DNA of 64,000 bases from Datisca glomerata (taxonomy: Eukaryota > Streptophyta > Magnoliopsida > Cucurbitales > Datiscaceae). Location: the NCBI GenBank assembly GCA_003255025.1, contig QANY01013816.1, forward strand, positions 1-64,000, read 5' to 3'. Positions 47,101 through 60,489 of the stretch are shown here, one piece after another; position 1 is the first letter of the stretch, and each line of letters starts with the position of its first letter. The notes beneath the pieces are model-generated. The model did no database searches and had not been told where the DNA came from. It saw only the letters and a program-made list of their open reading frames with translations. The position numbers and the translations under genes are program-made.

Positions 47101-50100
47101 TATTGAGTAAAAACATAAGCACATTTAATTTACTAATCAAAAAAAGGCAATTAGCTCACCAATAAAATCACATATTTTGCTGATAGCATTTGTGATAGAA
47201 TCCCTGATAATGCCGAAGGTAGTAACAAACAATTCATCAATATCTTCTGTAGATGTTATTTTAACATTGTCCATGGTCCCCAGAGATCCTTCTTGTGCTG
47301 TACATAAGGCATGCACCATATCAATCATTTTGTTTCTCTATGATACAATTACTATGATTTAGATTGCTCAAATTGTCAAATTAATGTCTCCTACTCTTCT
47401 TAAAGAATATCACCAAGTCAGCATCGACTTTCTCCTTTTAAATGACGAAATAAAAACATCCGTAAATTTTCTGTCTGAGAAAACAAAAGCAGGAATATAT
47501 AGATATGATTGGGTGTTGGGTTCAAAACTTGGCCAACCCATGCCCAAGCAAATAATTTCTACAAAACACTGAAAACTACAAGCTCTTTCAGCTAGCACTC
47601 ATAGTTACGAAAGAGATCATTTGCATTATAGGAGTATTAACAGTGAATACACATCTAGGTGGAAGGACTGATACATCATTTATATAGGAAACACTAGATC
47701 ATATAGCTTGAGAGATGAGATGACAAAAATTAATTATCAGAGAGCAGTTATCTCTTTTGGTAAGACTTATTGATAAGGGCTAGGAGAATCATTTCTTTCA
47801 ACTAAGCTTTAGAGCAAATGTGACCAGAAGAGGTTCCACGGAAACCAATATCCAAGGACAATATTTTTATCAGTAAAAGGTAACTATTTATTATTATTCA
47901 CAAAAGCTCCAAAATAATTATGAAGTTTTGGAATCTTCTATGTGAAAATTATAAATCTTGCAAGAAGAGCTCATGTCTAATTGACTTCGTAAAGCACATA
48001 TGATAATATGACAACTTGTTTTGTTTGTTAAATTCCCTGATCATCAAAACTCGAACTCACCGTTATTATGACTAGCAGATTTTCTGTTAAGTATCCACAA
48101 TTTTTTAATCCCATCCTCTAGTATTCCCGTTTGTTTCTGGATATACTGCATAAAAGACAAGATATAATCCAAAAGGCCCAAAAAAAACTATTTTTGTGCA
48201 TGTAACAATACGCAATAGTAGTATCTTTACATAAATTGGTACATCTGTATTCAAATAACATTTGAGAAACAAAAGTTTCTCATTGTCAATCAGATTTTTA
48301 ACTGATGCTATGGTCTGCCTTGCAAGTGGAAAGTTATGTTGCCTACCATGTTACTCAATTTAGACTTCTAGGAAATTCCTTCCCCATAAAATCTCATCAT
48401 CCAAGGTGAATAGTGGGGACAATATCACTATACATAGATAAAATCATATAATTAATAGATCAGATCGGCATGTACCTTAAGAGTATTCAATCTTATACAA
48501 AGCTTGGAAATCGTCAAATCATTCAGCTGGTTGCTAACGTACTCATCCAAGATACATTCAGGAAACTTTTTCTTGGAAACCAGCATAAAGGTCTCTTCAA
48601 AACGAGTCAAAGGAGGAATAGAGGGATATAAATGACACTTCTCGACTGCAGTATGAAAACAACAATAATCAATACCTCATACAGATTAGATATCTAAGAC
48701 AATGAATTGCTTATATTTTGACTTCGCGTAGCATGAAACCATGATTATAGTACAGCATCCAATGAATTTCAACATTCAATGTCATTTAAAAAGAAAACAG
48801 AGGACAATATTCTCGTTCTGCTAATCATCTCATTGATCTTAAAATTTTTCCAATAGGAAACGGATCTGCACTGAGCATAAAGAAAGACTAGAACTTTTCA
48901 AGATAATATATCCATATAAAAACAAACAGGTTGCGTAATTGATAAACAGTTAATACAACTTTTGAAAAATTGGAGCACCGTACCTGACACCTTAACTAAC
49001 TTCCAATAAAGAAAAGGAGAGGGAAAAAAAAAAGAACACCTTACCTAACTGGTTGGGCAATTTTAGCAAGTATGCATCCAAAGTGTGGAAGATAACAGAC
49101 AGCAGAGTTTGCAAATGTGTAATATCCATTGGGAGATTCAATCCAAAAAATTGATCTACAGTCTGCGGATTGTAATTGTAATTCAGAAGGGCAATAAGAT
49201 GAAATAATAGCAGTGTAATCTAGAAAATCCTATAAGGAATTACAAGAAGCAGTCTCCATAAATCATGTGTGGGACCAATGTTCATTGAGATGTGTAACAG
49301 AATCATGAGAAGAAAAGAGGGGCCTAAGATATCCAAATAATGGACTTGAATGATACATACCTCCTCTATAATCCTAAACACTTCAACCACTGATGCTGCA
49401 TGTTTTTGCTGAATTGATAATGGCTCCCAGTCCTCCACATGCCAAAAAAACAAAATTAATTAAAAGGTTGTCAATTAACTCTTGTTGTAAACACGAAAAT
49501 GGTATTGGATAGCTTTTCTTGAGCAGTACAGATGGAAAAAGACACAAAAGAAAGCTTAATTTGTTTCTCTTTGATGCACTACCACATTACAAGTAAAGCA
49601 TATATTCATTATTCAGAAAAAGTATATGTTTCTGTTAGCTTTACCCAACTCTCAACCTAGAGTCGCAAATCATCAACTGGTTTGATGATCTGATATGCCA
49701 GTGAGATTGAGTTGACACCAGATTTTAATATCATTGCTTTCTTTCTTTCTGTTGCTTACCCTATTAAGCATTTGCCTTCTAAAAATCAGCTATTTTTTTC
49801 TAAATGGAAGAATGCCACGTCACATGATTCCATCCCACTTTAAAGTAACATCCTACTCAAGATGCAACAAACCTCGAGGTCCAAAGCACGTCCCGTCCAC
49901 TCCAATATGCTAGCATGCTGATCGATAAGCCAATCAAGAAGGATAGGTTTGGCAATGTCACCAATCTGTAAAACAATAATATGGGTTAAAAAGAAAGTTT
50001 ATTCTTGACATAGATGATGAGGGTATGCAGAGTCATAAGTTTATGATAACCAGACATCGAAAATTACAAAGAAGGTTCACAGACCGGATAATGCTCCAAA

Positions 50101-53100
50101 TCTTCCTTGACAAGAGGATCTGATCTACTTTCTTTGCAGGCTAAAGTAAATAGATGAGTTAATTCACGATCCAACAAATGAGCAGCTGGAAGCACTGATC
50201 TTACATCTTTTGATAGACAAGACACATCATTTAGGAATGGTCTCTGCAAATTGACAAAAACAATAGTCGGAGTAGGTACAAACAACAGAAAAAATATGTA
50301 TACGCACGCATAAGTTATAAGAGTTTCTTTAAACAAACCAATTTTTCTCCATAAAGTCGGTGCAATTTCATGGCTGTTGCAATCCCAGATTCAGGACACC
50401 AACGATGTAATACTGGGAAAAATACCTCGATCTCTCTTACAGCAATCACTCGTAGTTCAATTGCAAGTAGCGCCAAAGGATGTATATTCTCCATTTTTGG
50501 TTCAAAATCTATTTTACTTGCTACCTAATCAGACGAACATTAACTTCATTTCAAAGTATATAAGCTACTACAAAAGCTGTACATTTCTATACACATATAT
50601 ATGTACACCTTACCCGCGCGCATGCAGCATCAATTGAACTTTCAACATAGGTTTTTACTTTCCCAACAGCATCCTCATTTAAAGCATTCAATTTCCATAA
50701 CTGCAACCATAAACATTCTTCAGATATTAAATAGTCAAGGAAACTTATCAAAAGACAAACATCAGCAAGTTATTTCCATCAGAATTTGGCGGAAGAGAAC
50801 ACTTGTTACTAGTCAAGGGCACTTATAAAAAAGAGACATCTGCAAGTTATTTCTATCAGAATTTAACGGAAGAAAACACTTTGTTACTAGAAGCGAAAAA
50901 GGAGCCAATGAACTTTCTGTCATTTCTTATGGAACAAAACATGTTCTCAGAAAGTAAATGTTATTGCCGCTTTGGAGTTACTGAAAGCAAAGAAGACTTC
51001 ACAGAGCTTTTCTTTCTTTTCCCCGTGCATTGGGTGTATCAGGTCTTATATATTTTAAGGAGTGCCCTTCAATCAAACCGTGATCAACAACAATCAGTAG
51101 TCTAGGTGAAGAATAAAACTTAATGCAAAAACACCCCCAGCACTTTGTTTGTTTTGCAACCACACCTCTTACACAATATTTTTCTTTTTCAACTTTTTTA
51201 GTCCCTGCACGTTAATTTTTTTGCAATTATACACCTTGTTCGACAAAATCCGCTAGTAATAGCCTCTCTTCGATCAAGATTTACAAGTTTTTCAGTGTTC
51301 AACATGTTTCACATCTTTCAATGAGTTCCTCATGCACTAAAATTAACGGGACAAATTATGTTTTGCATCATTTCACCCATGTAACTGATAGCTTCTCAAT
51401 TTGCAGTATATGAAATTATTAATTAAAAACCCTTTAAAATGGTTTTGTATTAAATGGTGTTAGGAAAGGATGTAAACATTCATCTTTGGTTAAAAGGTTT
51501 GAAAACTAGCGGATTCTATCTAACGAGTGTGTATTTGCCAAAAAGTTGAAGTGCAGGGACTAAAAAGACAAAAAAAACTGTGTACGGGTGTGATTCAAAA
51601 ACAGCCAAGTACAGGGTGTTTTTGCATTTTAGGCTTTTTAGAGAATTAATTTCATGCTCCGCATCGACAAGAGAGACAGTCCAATGCATACTTGCAGTCA
51701 AATCAATCAAGCAAGATACTAAAAAAATCCTTCTAAAAAAAGTACCAAAAAATCAAGCAAGAATTCTGTACAAAAAAAATCAAGCAAGTATTACTTGAAT
51801 AAAATTATAAAAGAGTTCAACAAATTAATGTAAGAACCACAAATCCTTACTTAAAAGGAAACTACATCAAGCAACACACACCTCGATATCACCGCAATCA
51901 AGTGAAGTAACAACTCCAACTGCTGACAACAAGTCTATCACTCTCTCAAAGTAGGTAGGTTTCTGAAAGAAATTTCATCATAAGAAGAACAGGTTGGAAA
52001 GTGATAACTTATGCTGAGATAAATAGAACTTTAAAAGCAAGGAATAAATAGAGTTAGGGCCTGATATGAGGAACCTAAATTGCCTGAAAAGACATTATTT
52101 CAAACAAAGGCTTTCATTGTGACAGAGCTAGAAATATCTAAAATTTCAACTATCACTGAAATGTAAATAAGTGGTATTGAAGGACAAAAATTATTGAAGA
52201 ATTACAACTGACCTGACTAAAATACCGATGATAGTCTTGCAGTTTACAGTCACACCAACTGCTTATAGAGAAGAAAATAGCCTGCACCAAGCTCAACTTT
52301 TTTCCACTATCATTGCATGGCCCTGGGCATGTTAAGCTCCTTAAATAGCGCCCCTCATTCTCATCCTCACCTTCAGCTGACATACTCTTTTGCAACTCAT
52401 GGATTGCATGGTCCAAAAGTGTAACTTCATCTGTCTCGACAAACTTCAATAAGGAAAATCTTCTAAAGTAAACAACTGAAAGTTCATATTTAAAAATATA
52501 GTTTAAATCTTAGCAAGTTGTTAGAAACATAATACTAGAAACTGACTCCATTTGACATTAAAATGGAGGTCATTTTTGTTGCACAAACAGATAGTTGAAA
52601 ATCAGAAACGATTTGATATTGGTTGATTATGATTATGTAATAAACAAGCTATTAATTTCAAGAGTCGCAATATTTCCTTTTGAAATATTCAACAGTAAAG
52701 AATATTTTGAAAATACATAGGTTTAAATCGGTTGTATAGGTAGCTCTCAAGAGAATCTAGATTTACGTACAGATCAAGGTCATTACAAGTTAATGCCAAA
52801 TCCTACTCAATATCCCGGTGGACTTTCAGTCAACAGTAAAATAGTTATATTTTGGAGTTCTGTGATAACGGAAGTCAAACATAAATAATGGATATGCCAG
52901 GATGAGTCACGTCTGAGATGGGTACATCAGATATGTCTCCCATTGTATTCTTTACCAAATTTGACTAGCGAATCCAAAGAATTAAATAAGCTCTGTTGTA
53001 CTTAATACATGTAAATTTAGAATCTTGAACAAATCCTTATCTATGTGAGCTGTGTTGATTAGAAACAACGACTACTTAACTTTGGAAGCATCCATCCTGA

Positions 53101-56100
53101 AAATAAGAACTATTCATGTAGGATTTCAAGAGAAATGTCTTCCTGATTATTCATCATAAGTTCCATTGTAAAATATGCAACTTGAAAACTGACTTTCAAG
53201 ACTCTAAATCACCAAACTAATTCTTGTAGATAACCAACCGACAAGGTAGAAAATCCGTGGAAGTTGTAGAGATCAAAACCTACTCTTCTACCAATATATA
53301 GTATCAACCCCCAATATCTCCAGGAAACAAACAAAACCAAAATAGTTATATGCATTAATTATCCAACTATAGTATTGCAACACAGATATCTCCATAAGTG
53401 ATTTACTACTGGCATATATCTTTCTTCTCTTGAAGAATGTTTATTTAATCCTCAGTCCAATACTTACATGCAAGTGCTGTCCTTTATACCCAAAATTACC
53501 TACCATTACTTTACAAATTCATAATTGAAATTTTACTCTTTTACTTTACAAATTCATGGTTGAAATTTTACTCTTTCCTTCTTGGTTTGATCATAAAAAA
53601 ACTCTTCTACATTGTTACATCAATTCAAAACATTCTCCTTATTCAGATAGTAATACCTGTTGGAAAAGGACCCACCCATAAATCAAGTTATGCATTTTGT
53701 GAGTAATGCCCAAAGTAGACCAGGTCAATTTGATAAACTTGAGGACATCATCAGCTTCCTAATATAGACAACGGGAGACCAGTTAAGAATAAGAGATGAC
53801 CAACTTTACTAAAACATGCAACAAAATCAAAGTTTATGGAAATTTAGGTGAGAAAAAGCATACAACTGTAAGTTGGCCCTCATCGAGCGTGTCAAAGACT
53901 CCAAAGAGTAATTTCTCATATAGCCTAATATTTAAGTGATAACCAGCAGTCCAGTAGTAGGTTTCACCCTGGATACCAGTCTTTCCTGGTAGACCTGACA
54001 ACCTTGAAGTTACCTTCCATATATCTGTCAGAACCTCAGTACGCTCAGACAGAGACATCCTGATGTCCCACTCCTACAATACAATGTTCGGCAAAGTGTT
54101 CTTTATGATATCAACGCGGTTTCACACACTCGAATCAAGTAAATTGGGTTTGCTATCGGATACACTGTCATTAGATCATCATAACCACAAAGAAAGCCAC
54201 ACAATACCTTTTGATTTCTGATCTTTGAAAGAGAATTCTTAATGGTCCGAAGATCAGAAGCTTCAAGATCAGAAGAATAACATAGAAGTTCTTCTAAAAT
54301 ACTTACCTACAAACATATAGGAAACATTAGTCGAAGTATAAGATAGATATTTCCTCGTTTTCTAGAGGACACTTGAGTAAAGTAAACATGCCATCAAACT
54401 AATAGGCTAAGCCATGATGCCCAATGTGCTTGTTTTGAAGCCCCATCTTGAGAGCCTATATCTCTTATCAGGTTTGACTTGTAGGTATCCTACTCACTTG
54501 GACAAAATAAGGAGTAATATTTGTCACCTTAGACTTGGATTAAAAAATAAAGTTCGTAACGGGCAAAACTTTCGGTTGGATGAGGTGCCTAATTAGGTCA
54601 GTGCCATCCACTCTAATGCCAAATGTTTAAGTGTCTAGTTAACTGTTCAAGCATTACTTAGAAAGAAAACACTAGTTCTTGAAAAGAAATATAGAGTGCC
54701 TTAGCGAAATGTATTGTTTACAAGAAGTATACACAGTATGGTAAGTCCTATATTTACGCTTGATCGTTACCTGCCTAAACTTCCATTGCATGTAAAGCTT
54801 TTCGCTGTAAAAATCGGACCTTAAAACTCCATATAAAAGTCGCAATGAAACTTGAGGAACATCAATCTGCCTCCAAACTCTTCTTTCAACCAACTCCATC
54901 AACCTTTTTCTAGTGCATGCATCCATTGCCTCTGAAATCTAGGAACCATGACATCACATAGTTTTGAGATTAAAGCAGCAGCTGATGCTCGAGAACTAAT
55001 ATAAAATAATGAATAGAAATTATGTTTTCCATGCACCCTAAATGACAGCCATGCTGAAGAACATATACTTCATGAAAGCTATATAAGGCAACAAACAGTA
55101 AAAGAAGTTTGTATACCTATACCATAACAAACAAAAAGACATTTATTTCTAAGCCTCGATGGAAGGGGCAAATATCTAAAATACTTTTCGAGGAAGGTGA
55201 TGAAAAGATAGACAAGAGCAATTAATTAAGTGTTGACACTTAATGACCCAAATAAACTTCATCTAACTTTTTCTTCCAGCAGTAGTGTTACTCGGTTAAA
55301 TTTCATCTAACTTGTTTACTAGTTTCTAATTAATCAGGCTCAGGCCTATAAGACTCTTAGATTCTTGATAAATTGATAAAGCTATTTTTAAGGAGGCTTT
55401 GAGCCAATTAAGTCCCCTGCAGAATAACTTTTTCTGATTCATTACACACTCAATAGTTTGCATTTGCGAGACATACTAAATCAAAATGAGTTTAATAACT
55501 TGACTATAAGGGTATTCATCCTCTATACCCTGCTTCACGATATATTATTGACAAATCAGATTTTCATTAGACAACTCAACGCTAGTTTTTAAATTTGTCT
55601 TCAGATATATGTTTTCACATTGGTGTTTACCACGCTGATCTTCAACCTTCATGATTAAGACAATAATCATGAATTATTACATTACTCAGATATAATTATT
55701 TTAACCACTAATTATTATAGACAATAAAGAAAACAAACTCAACTAGAGTTCTCATCTACTAGCCCGAACCAAACACCAAAACGCTTACAGTATCTGAACT
55801 TTACCGATCTTAGTCTAACACTAGAGAAGACCTTCCCTAACTCAACGTTACTAAATTTATAAGAACCAACTTCGTATCTTCTCAAGAATGTCCACACTCA
55901 CACCACTCACTGAGTTCAGTAGGGATGATTTTGAGCATAATTTCATTAATGAATTTAGGAAAGCGTGACTTAGTTCTCTTCTGCAAAGACTGTGTTTATC
56001 CAACTTCTGGTTTTTCATCTATTCAAAATTATATCCTGTTCTCTTGTGAATTTACTTCAAATATATCCTGTCTCTTGTGAATTTGTTTCATCACCTTTCC

Positions 56101-57931
56101 TGCTGTAAATTTATCGTTTTATTATTAAACTGTGGAAAGAACTCAGATATTGAGAAGTATGATATCTAGCAGAAAATGATTATTACGAACAAGAACAACA
56201 ATCGTGGATAGGAACTATGGCTTGCCTGCAACTGAACACGCAAACTGCCGACTAAGTTCGAGGGTCTTTCCAGAGACTGTGATTGAGTATGCACATTAAC
56301 CCTTTTACTTTTCATCCCTGACGACTTTTTAGGAGTCCCCCTAGTTGTCCTATCTTCAACTGAATAGACTTGTATCCTAATTATATGAGAAGAGCAAGAG
56401 TAAGAGATAGATAGAGTGAGAAACTTATAGCACATCAAGTGAACAGGATTTTCTAATAGATTTTATATCTGAAAGGAAATGGACATCCACCACCAATTAA
56501 AACAAGCAAGAAGGAAAAACACAAGCACACAAAAATATAGGGCTTACCCAGAAAAAGCCATAGATGCAAGCAGTATTTCATAGGCTGATTCCCGCAAGTC
56601 ATCATCCTTGAGTCCTTCAATAACCCTGAATCTTTGTATCAGTTTACTCAAAAAAAAAAAAAAAGAATTGCGGTTTTGCATGACATAAATGTAATCATTT
56701 TTGTCAAACAATGATTGTCCCAATCTGTTACATAAATAGCCTTTTAGACGCAATAATATACCAAGAAAAAGAGTAAAGTTAACATGTCAATTTGTGGAAC
56801 CTTTGTTGTTTCAAAGTCAAACTTTTGAGTGGCAACTGCCAGAAAATACAATGAAACAAAAGATACCTGTGTTCAAGTTAGGCAATCCTAAAGGAGTAAG
56901 TTTTATTTCTTCAATAGGTTTTGAAGGTATAGTTGTATCTCCCACAGGACCCTCCTCATCCCTCAATGAACATGATGCTTCATCAGCGGTTCTACTTCTA
57001 CTCGCATTAGTAGGTGGAGGTCTACGTCTCGGAGGTGATCCGGACAAATCCGGATCAGAAAGTAAAAAGTAAGAATCCCGTAATTGAGAATGAATCTGCA
57101 TGCATGAGATAAGTCAATTAGAATGTCAAATCAAACAATTTGTCGTAAGTGCATTATGAGTAAGAGAAACAGAACAAGCACATACGAAAAAAACAGAATA
57201 TATTTAAGATAATTATTTCTTATCATAATTGGCTTAAAAAAATAAAAGTATTTCTTACCATAATTGGGTACGAAGTTTTATCAAAGTATTTCTCAAGTGC
57301 TAAAGACACGTCGATAACTCCACCTGCGAACAGCAAATAAGATACGAATCAACCAAGCAGAAATGCCCACGCAAATATACACTCTATTGGTCATTAAGAG
57401 ATCGGAGACGACGCAAAATAATCAATACCAAAAAGCGCCTCGTTGCTGATAGAACAAGAGATTCTGGTCAAATGCTAAACAAAAAGATAAATGCTGTGAC
57501 AGAGCAGTGAATTTTACTTATTTGAAAGAAGATAAAACTATTTGTTGAATTTACTTCCGAGTTAATTGCATTTGAGTCTTAGAAGCTAGAAGAAGTTCAA
57601 ATTGCATAACAACAAGCTCAGAAATACAAGTCCATAACACGGTCAAACACAAGTCAACAACTTCTGTTACTCTTTCCTTCCCAAACAATTTAACCAACCA
57701 GCCAAACGGAGCATATGCACTCTTCTCCAGCTCTAATGGAAGCAAAAACTTACCAGATTTGACACAGTCCAGAACATAGTCGGCGCTAAGAGCGTCAAAA
57801 TCGATGCCGGAGAGAGACGTGGCAGGACCAGCTGGAGTTCGAAGCTCCTTGATCAAACCCGACGATAACAAGAACGATAACAGCTTCCGACGGTCTCCAC
57901 GGTACTGCTGCAGCAGATAATGCTGCTCCAT
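44171..57931 (-). CDS. DUF810 / Munc13-like (MUN domain) protein, 'protein unc-13 homolog'; 26 exons, frameshift in exon 24
   Basis: Plant DUF810 proteins are Munc13/CAPS-like factors thought to help tether vesicles to the plasma membrane; Arabidopsis PATROL1 moves the H+-ATPase AHA1 there. Exons (minus, 5' to 3'): 57754-57931, 57259-57323, 56867-57095, 56548-56614, 56226-56376, 54771-54938, 54208-54306, 53864-54073, 53657-53758, 52213-52443, 51882-51962, 50614-50700, 50339-50524, 50085-50243, 49873-49965, 49361-49432, 49045-49162, 48476-48645, 48061-48145, 47160-47297, 45934-46040, 45722-45799, 45547-45642, 45125-45221, 44857-45037, 44171-44211. Joined, about 1,095 codons, normal for the family. 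Landmarks: LSADYVLDCVKSG (residues 48-60), SDPDLSGSPPRR (93-104), LRESAYEILLASMAF (163-178), ISEAMDACTRKRLMELV (231-247), GETYYWTAGYHLNIRLYEK (in exon 8), FFPVLHRWCPESG (exon 13), LDWLIDQHASILEWTGRALD (exon 15), RIRLDAQALIRVLCHKKDKE (exon 25). Start: first in-frame ATG after a stop. Exon 24 is 97 nt where 96 would keep frame; as assembled the last about 92 residues are lost. Intron 5 begins GC. The closest homolog was not determined. Confidence 0.93.
44567..44847. mobile_element. TRIM-like miniature LTR retrotransposon in intron 25
   Basis: Two direct repeats of about 77-80 bp (44567-44643 and 44768-44847) share 'gttaagaattaattt', 'cttaac', 'acaactcaaca/acaacttaaca'. The first is directly followed by TGGTACCAGAGC (44644), the plant tRNA-iMet primer site with one change. 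The second is directly preceded by the polypurine run 'aagtgagggggg'. Flanks 'gaaac' and 'aaaac' give a 4-of-5 target duplication. No coding interior (124 bp). These are the defining parts of a TRIM. It lies in the last intron of the DUF810 gene, oriented opposite to the gene. Confidence 0.8.
51121..51630. mobile_element. MITE with long inverted ends in intron 11
   Basis: Left end AATGCAAAAACACCCCCAGC and right end, reverse-complemented, AATGCAAAAACACCCTGTAC begin inverted repeats of about 130 bp, sharing 'ttagtccctgcac' and 'aatccgctag'. The middle is unrelated. About 510 bp with no coding sequence. Long inverted ends fit a Mutator-like MITE. The 3' end of the surrounding intron is unaffected, so the gene is probably still spliced normally. 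The overlapping ORFs here are by-products. Confidence 0.7.
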
Positions 57932-58058
57932 CAACCTCGGAGAAAGAGGAAGAATGACGTCGATTTCTCCGATTATAACCGGCAGTAACAACTTGGCTGA
58001 GCTAATGAAACCAGAGGGAAACGAACATTTCGAGGAGCGCCAAAGGCCGGATTAAAAT

Positions 58059-58066
58059 CTTTTATA
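58059..58066 (-). promoter_or_regulatory. Candidate TATA box of the DUF810 gene
   Basis: TATAAAAG on the minus strand, 128 bases before the ATG at 57931. Transcription would start near 58030, giving a 5' leader of about 100 nt. No upstream in-frame ATG interferes. Position and spelling are good; function is not shown. Confidence 0.45.
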
Positions 58067-60489
58067 TTAATGTAACGAACGGTGAATCGATAATATTTGA
58101 ATAAACGTATAAAACAAAAATTTAATATTTTGTATTCTATAATTTTTTTTGAAGAAATTGTATTCTATAATCTAACAGGACATTATCATATCCTAATAAT
58201 ATTGATTTTTCACAGTGAATATTGAATGTCCCTCAAAGATAATTTTAGAATAATCAAATAATTGATTAAGCTTCAATTTATTAAGTGATATGTCAATCAT
58301 TTATAAGTTGATATTTTATGTGTCGTTAAAATAATTTGACACATTAATCAATGTAAAATTGTTATATCAATTGATCATTCAGAACTTAATCAATTACATA
58401 ATCAGTAGAATTTTTATTGAAAGCTGACCTTCTTATTAGAGAAAGGGGCGCGCTAGCGTTTTAATAATATACAAGGTTAGGGGGCTGAAAAGTTATTGTT
58501 TGTTGTCTACTTCGCGAGCCTTCACTGTCCCGTTCTGTAACTTCTCTTCTTTCGTCCGTTCATGAAAAAATATTATTCTAAGTTTTATCAAATATATTTG
58601 TAACTGATAAACAAGATAGAATGTAAATTGAAAAATCATGATGAAGTACTCTCAGTGATAACTTAATTTTAAAATAATTTAATTTTAACTAAGGAAAGAA
58701 CATTTTATTTATCTCAAATTGTTTAGCACCCTTTTAAAAAAGCTTGTTCAGGATAAATTGCTACATTGAAAAATGACAAAATTTATTATTTTTCAGAATT
58801 ATAAAAGATAAAATACATGCTAATTTCTAGTGAAATCAGTTTGTTTGCAAATTGCACATTGGCCGACTAATAATAGGGACCCACTTATATAGGAGCTTGG
58901 ACATTTCCCGGTCTTGCCCATTGGCCATTCCTTTCCCGCGAGTTATGCGTGTTATGGTAGTGGCATACCTGGCTGAGAGTTTTATAATAACTTTTCAAAG
59001 TCAAATTTACTTGTTTTTAAAGCTAATAATATATTACATAGAAAATAAAAGTCAGAATGGTACAAGCTGGTGTACTTTGATTATTTAAATTAATTATAAT
59101 AATATAATGAACTTTAAATCAATATGTGTAGCGACTGAGAAAGATAATGCAGCCAACTGAATGAACAAGACAAAATTTTAACAAGCAAAAAGGTCAAACG
59201 AAAGAAGATCTTATTCCAACTATTAAAAGTCATCTTTGAATTTATCAAACTCTCCGACAAGAGTTTTGAATCGGAATCAATAGTTAAGGCTCAATGATAA
59301 CTTGTGACTCCCGACGCTCATTTTAGGTTTGTCCAATCCGTATTTCATCCATTGATCTTCCTTTCTTCATTTGTTATCCCGACGTTAATTCTACGTTGTT
59401 ATCCAAAACATAGGTTACATATTTTCCACCGTTTCTCAGTTAACGATTAGGTTTGAAATCCACAGTAGAGCTAATAATACTGTTAATTCTTAAATCAATC
59501 TTTTTTGTCTTTATTGACTTAAGGCACTGAATCTGTTTGTTCTGAGAAGTCATTTATCAAATAAAGAATCAATGAATATTATTACTTCTTTAAACTAACA
59601 TCATTCATTAACAGCAAAGAAGTAGAATATTGAAAACATTAGCCAAAATTTCTCTCCCCTCTCTGAGAGTCATCTTTCCACTTTTTTCGCGTGGGTTTTT
59701 TATACTTTTTTCGAGTGGGTTTTTTATACGCCCAGTACTTAGCTTATTTCATTATTATTTCTTTTAATGTTTTTGTTGGATTGTTTTAGTTTTATTGCAG
59801 TTAATGGCTTGCTGGTTTTCTTTAGTTACTTGCTGGTTTCCTTTAGTTGTGGTGCAATTACTGCACATTTACAATTTAGTTATACTTTAGAATAGTGGGT
59901 GATTGAGTCTCTTAAATTAGTAGAGAAGGAATGAGAAAGAGGGATCCGATTATGGCTGGTTATTGATAATATTATTTACTTATTTATTTATATGAATAAT
60001 TGCTTTTATATATATATATATATATATTGGTGGCAGATCGTCTATTTTATCTTATATGTTCAAGAGGAGTCGTACTCAAGGACAGCCAAATGTTGTTCCA
60101 TCTGTGACATATCTTGATGTCCCCTTTTGATAATTTTAATTTTAATATTAATGAGCGTGACAATTTTAATGGACGGCAAATGGAATTGGACTACAAAACT
60201 TCAAGACGTTAATAATGCCGACTTAACCTATACTCGGATGGTCCCATTATGTTACCAATAGTATGATGATATGATTACTTAAAATATTACGATTAAGACG
60301 TTAATTCCAGTTGATTATAATAAAACTTTCTACTCTATCTACTTAAAGGTTTTACCTTAATAATTTGTGTGGACTTATATTCAAGAGTATGCAAGATTCG
60401 GTTCAATCATTAGTAGGTTATTTTTATAATCGAATTAAATTAATTGGTTATCTATGTAAACAATATTATCAATAACCACACTGAATTAA
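58067..60489. other. Intergenic region upstream of the DUF810 gene
   Basis: AT-rich, no supported gene. Contains small duplications: a 26-bp pair near 59680-59730 ('cgcgtgggttttttatac', 'cgagtgggttttttatac') and a 24-bp pair near 59805-59850 ('cttgctggttttctttagtt'), plus a (TA)10 microsatellite at 60007-60026. The ORF 58852-59088 contains a TATA-like 'cttatatagga' and no domain. Confidence 0.45.

Noticed and set aside
50377..51105. Chain of + strand ORFs opposite the DUF810 gene
   Set aside because: They overlap exons and introns of the minus-strand gene and the MITE; no domain.
58852..59088. Possible small RNA gene with TATA-like box
   Set aside because: No upstream sequence element of plant snRNA genes and no known RNA sequence follows.
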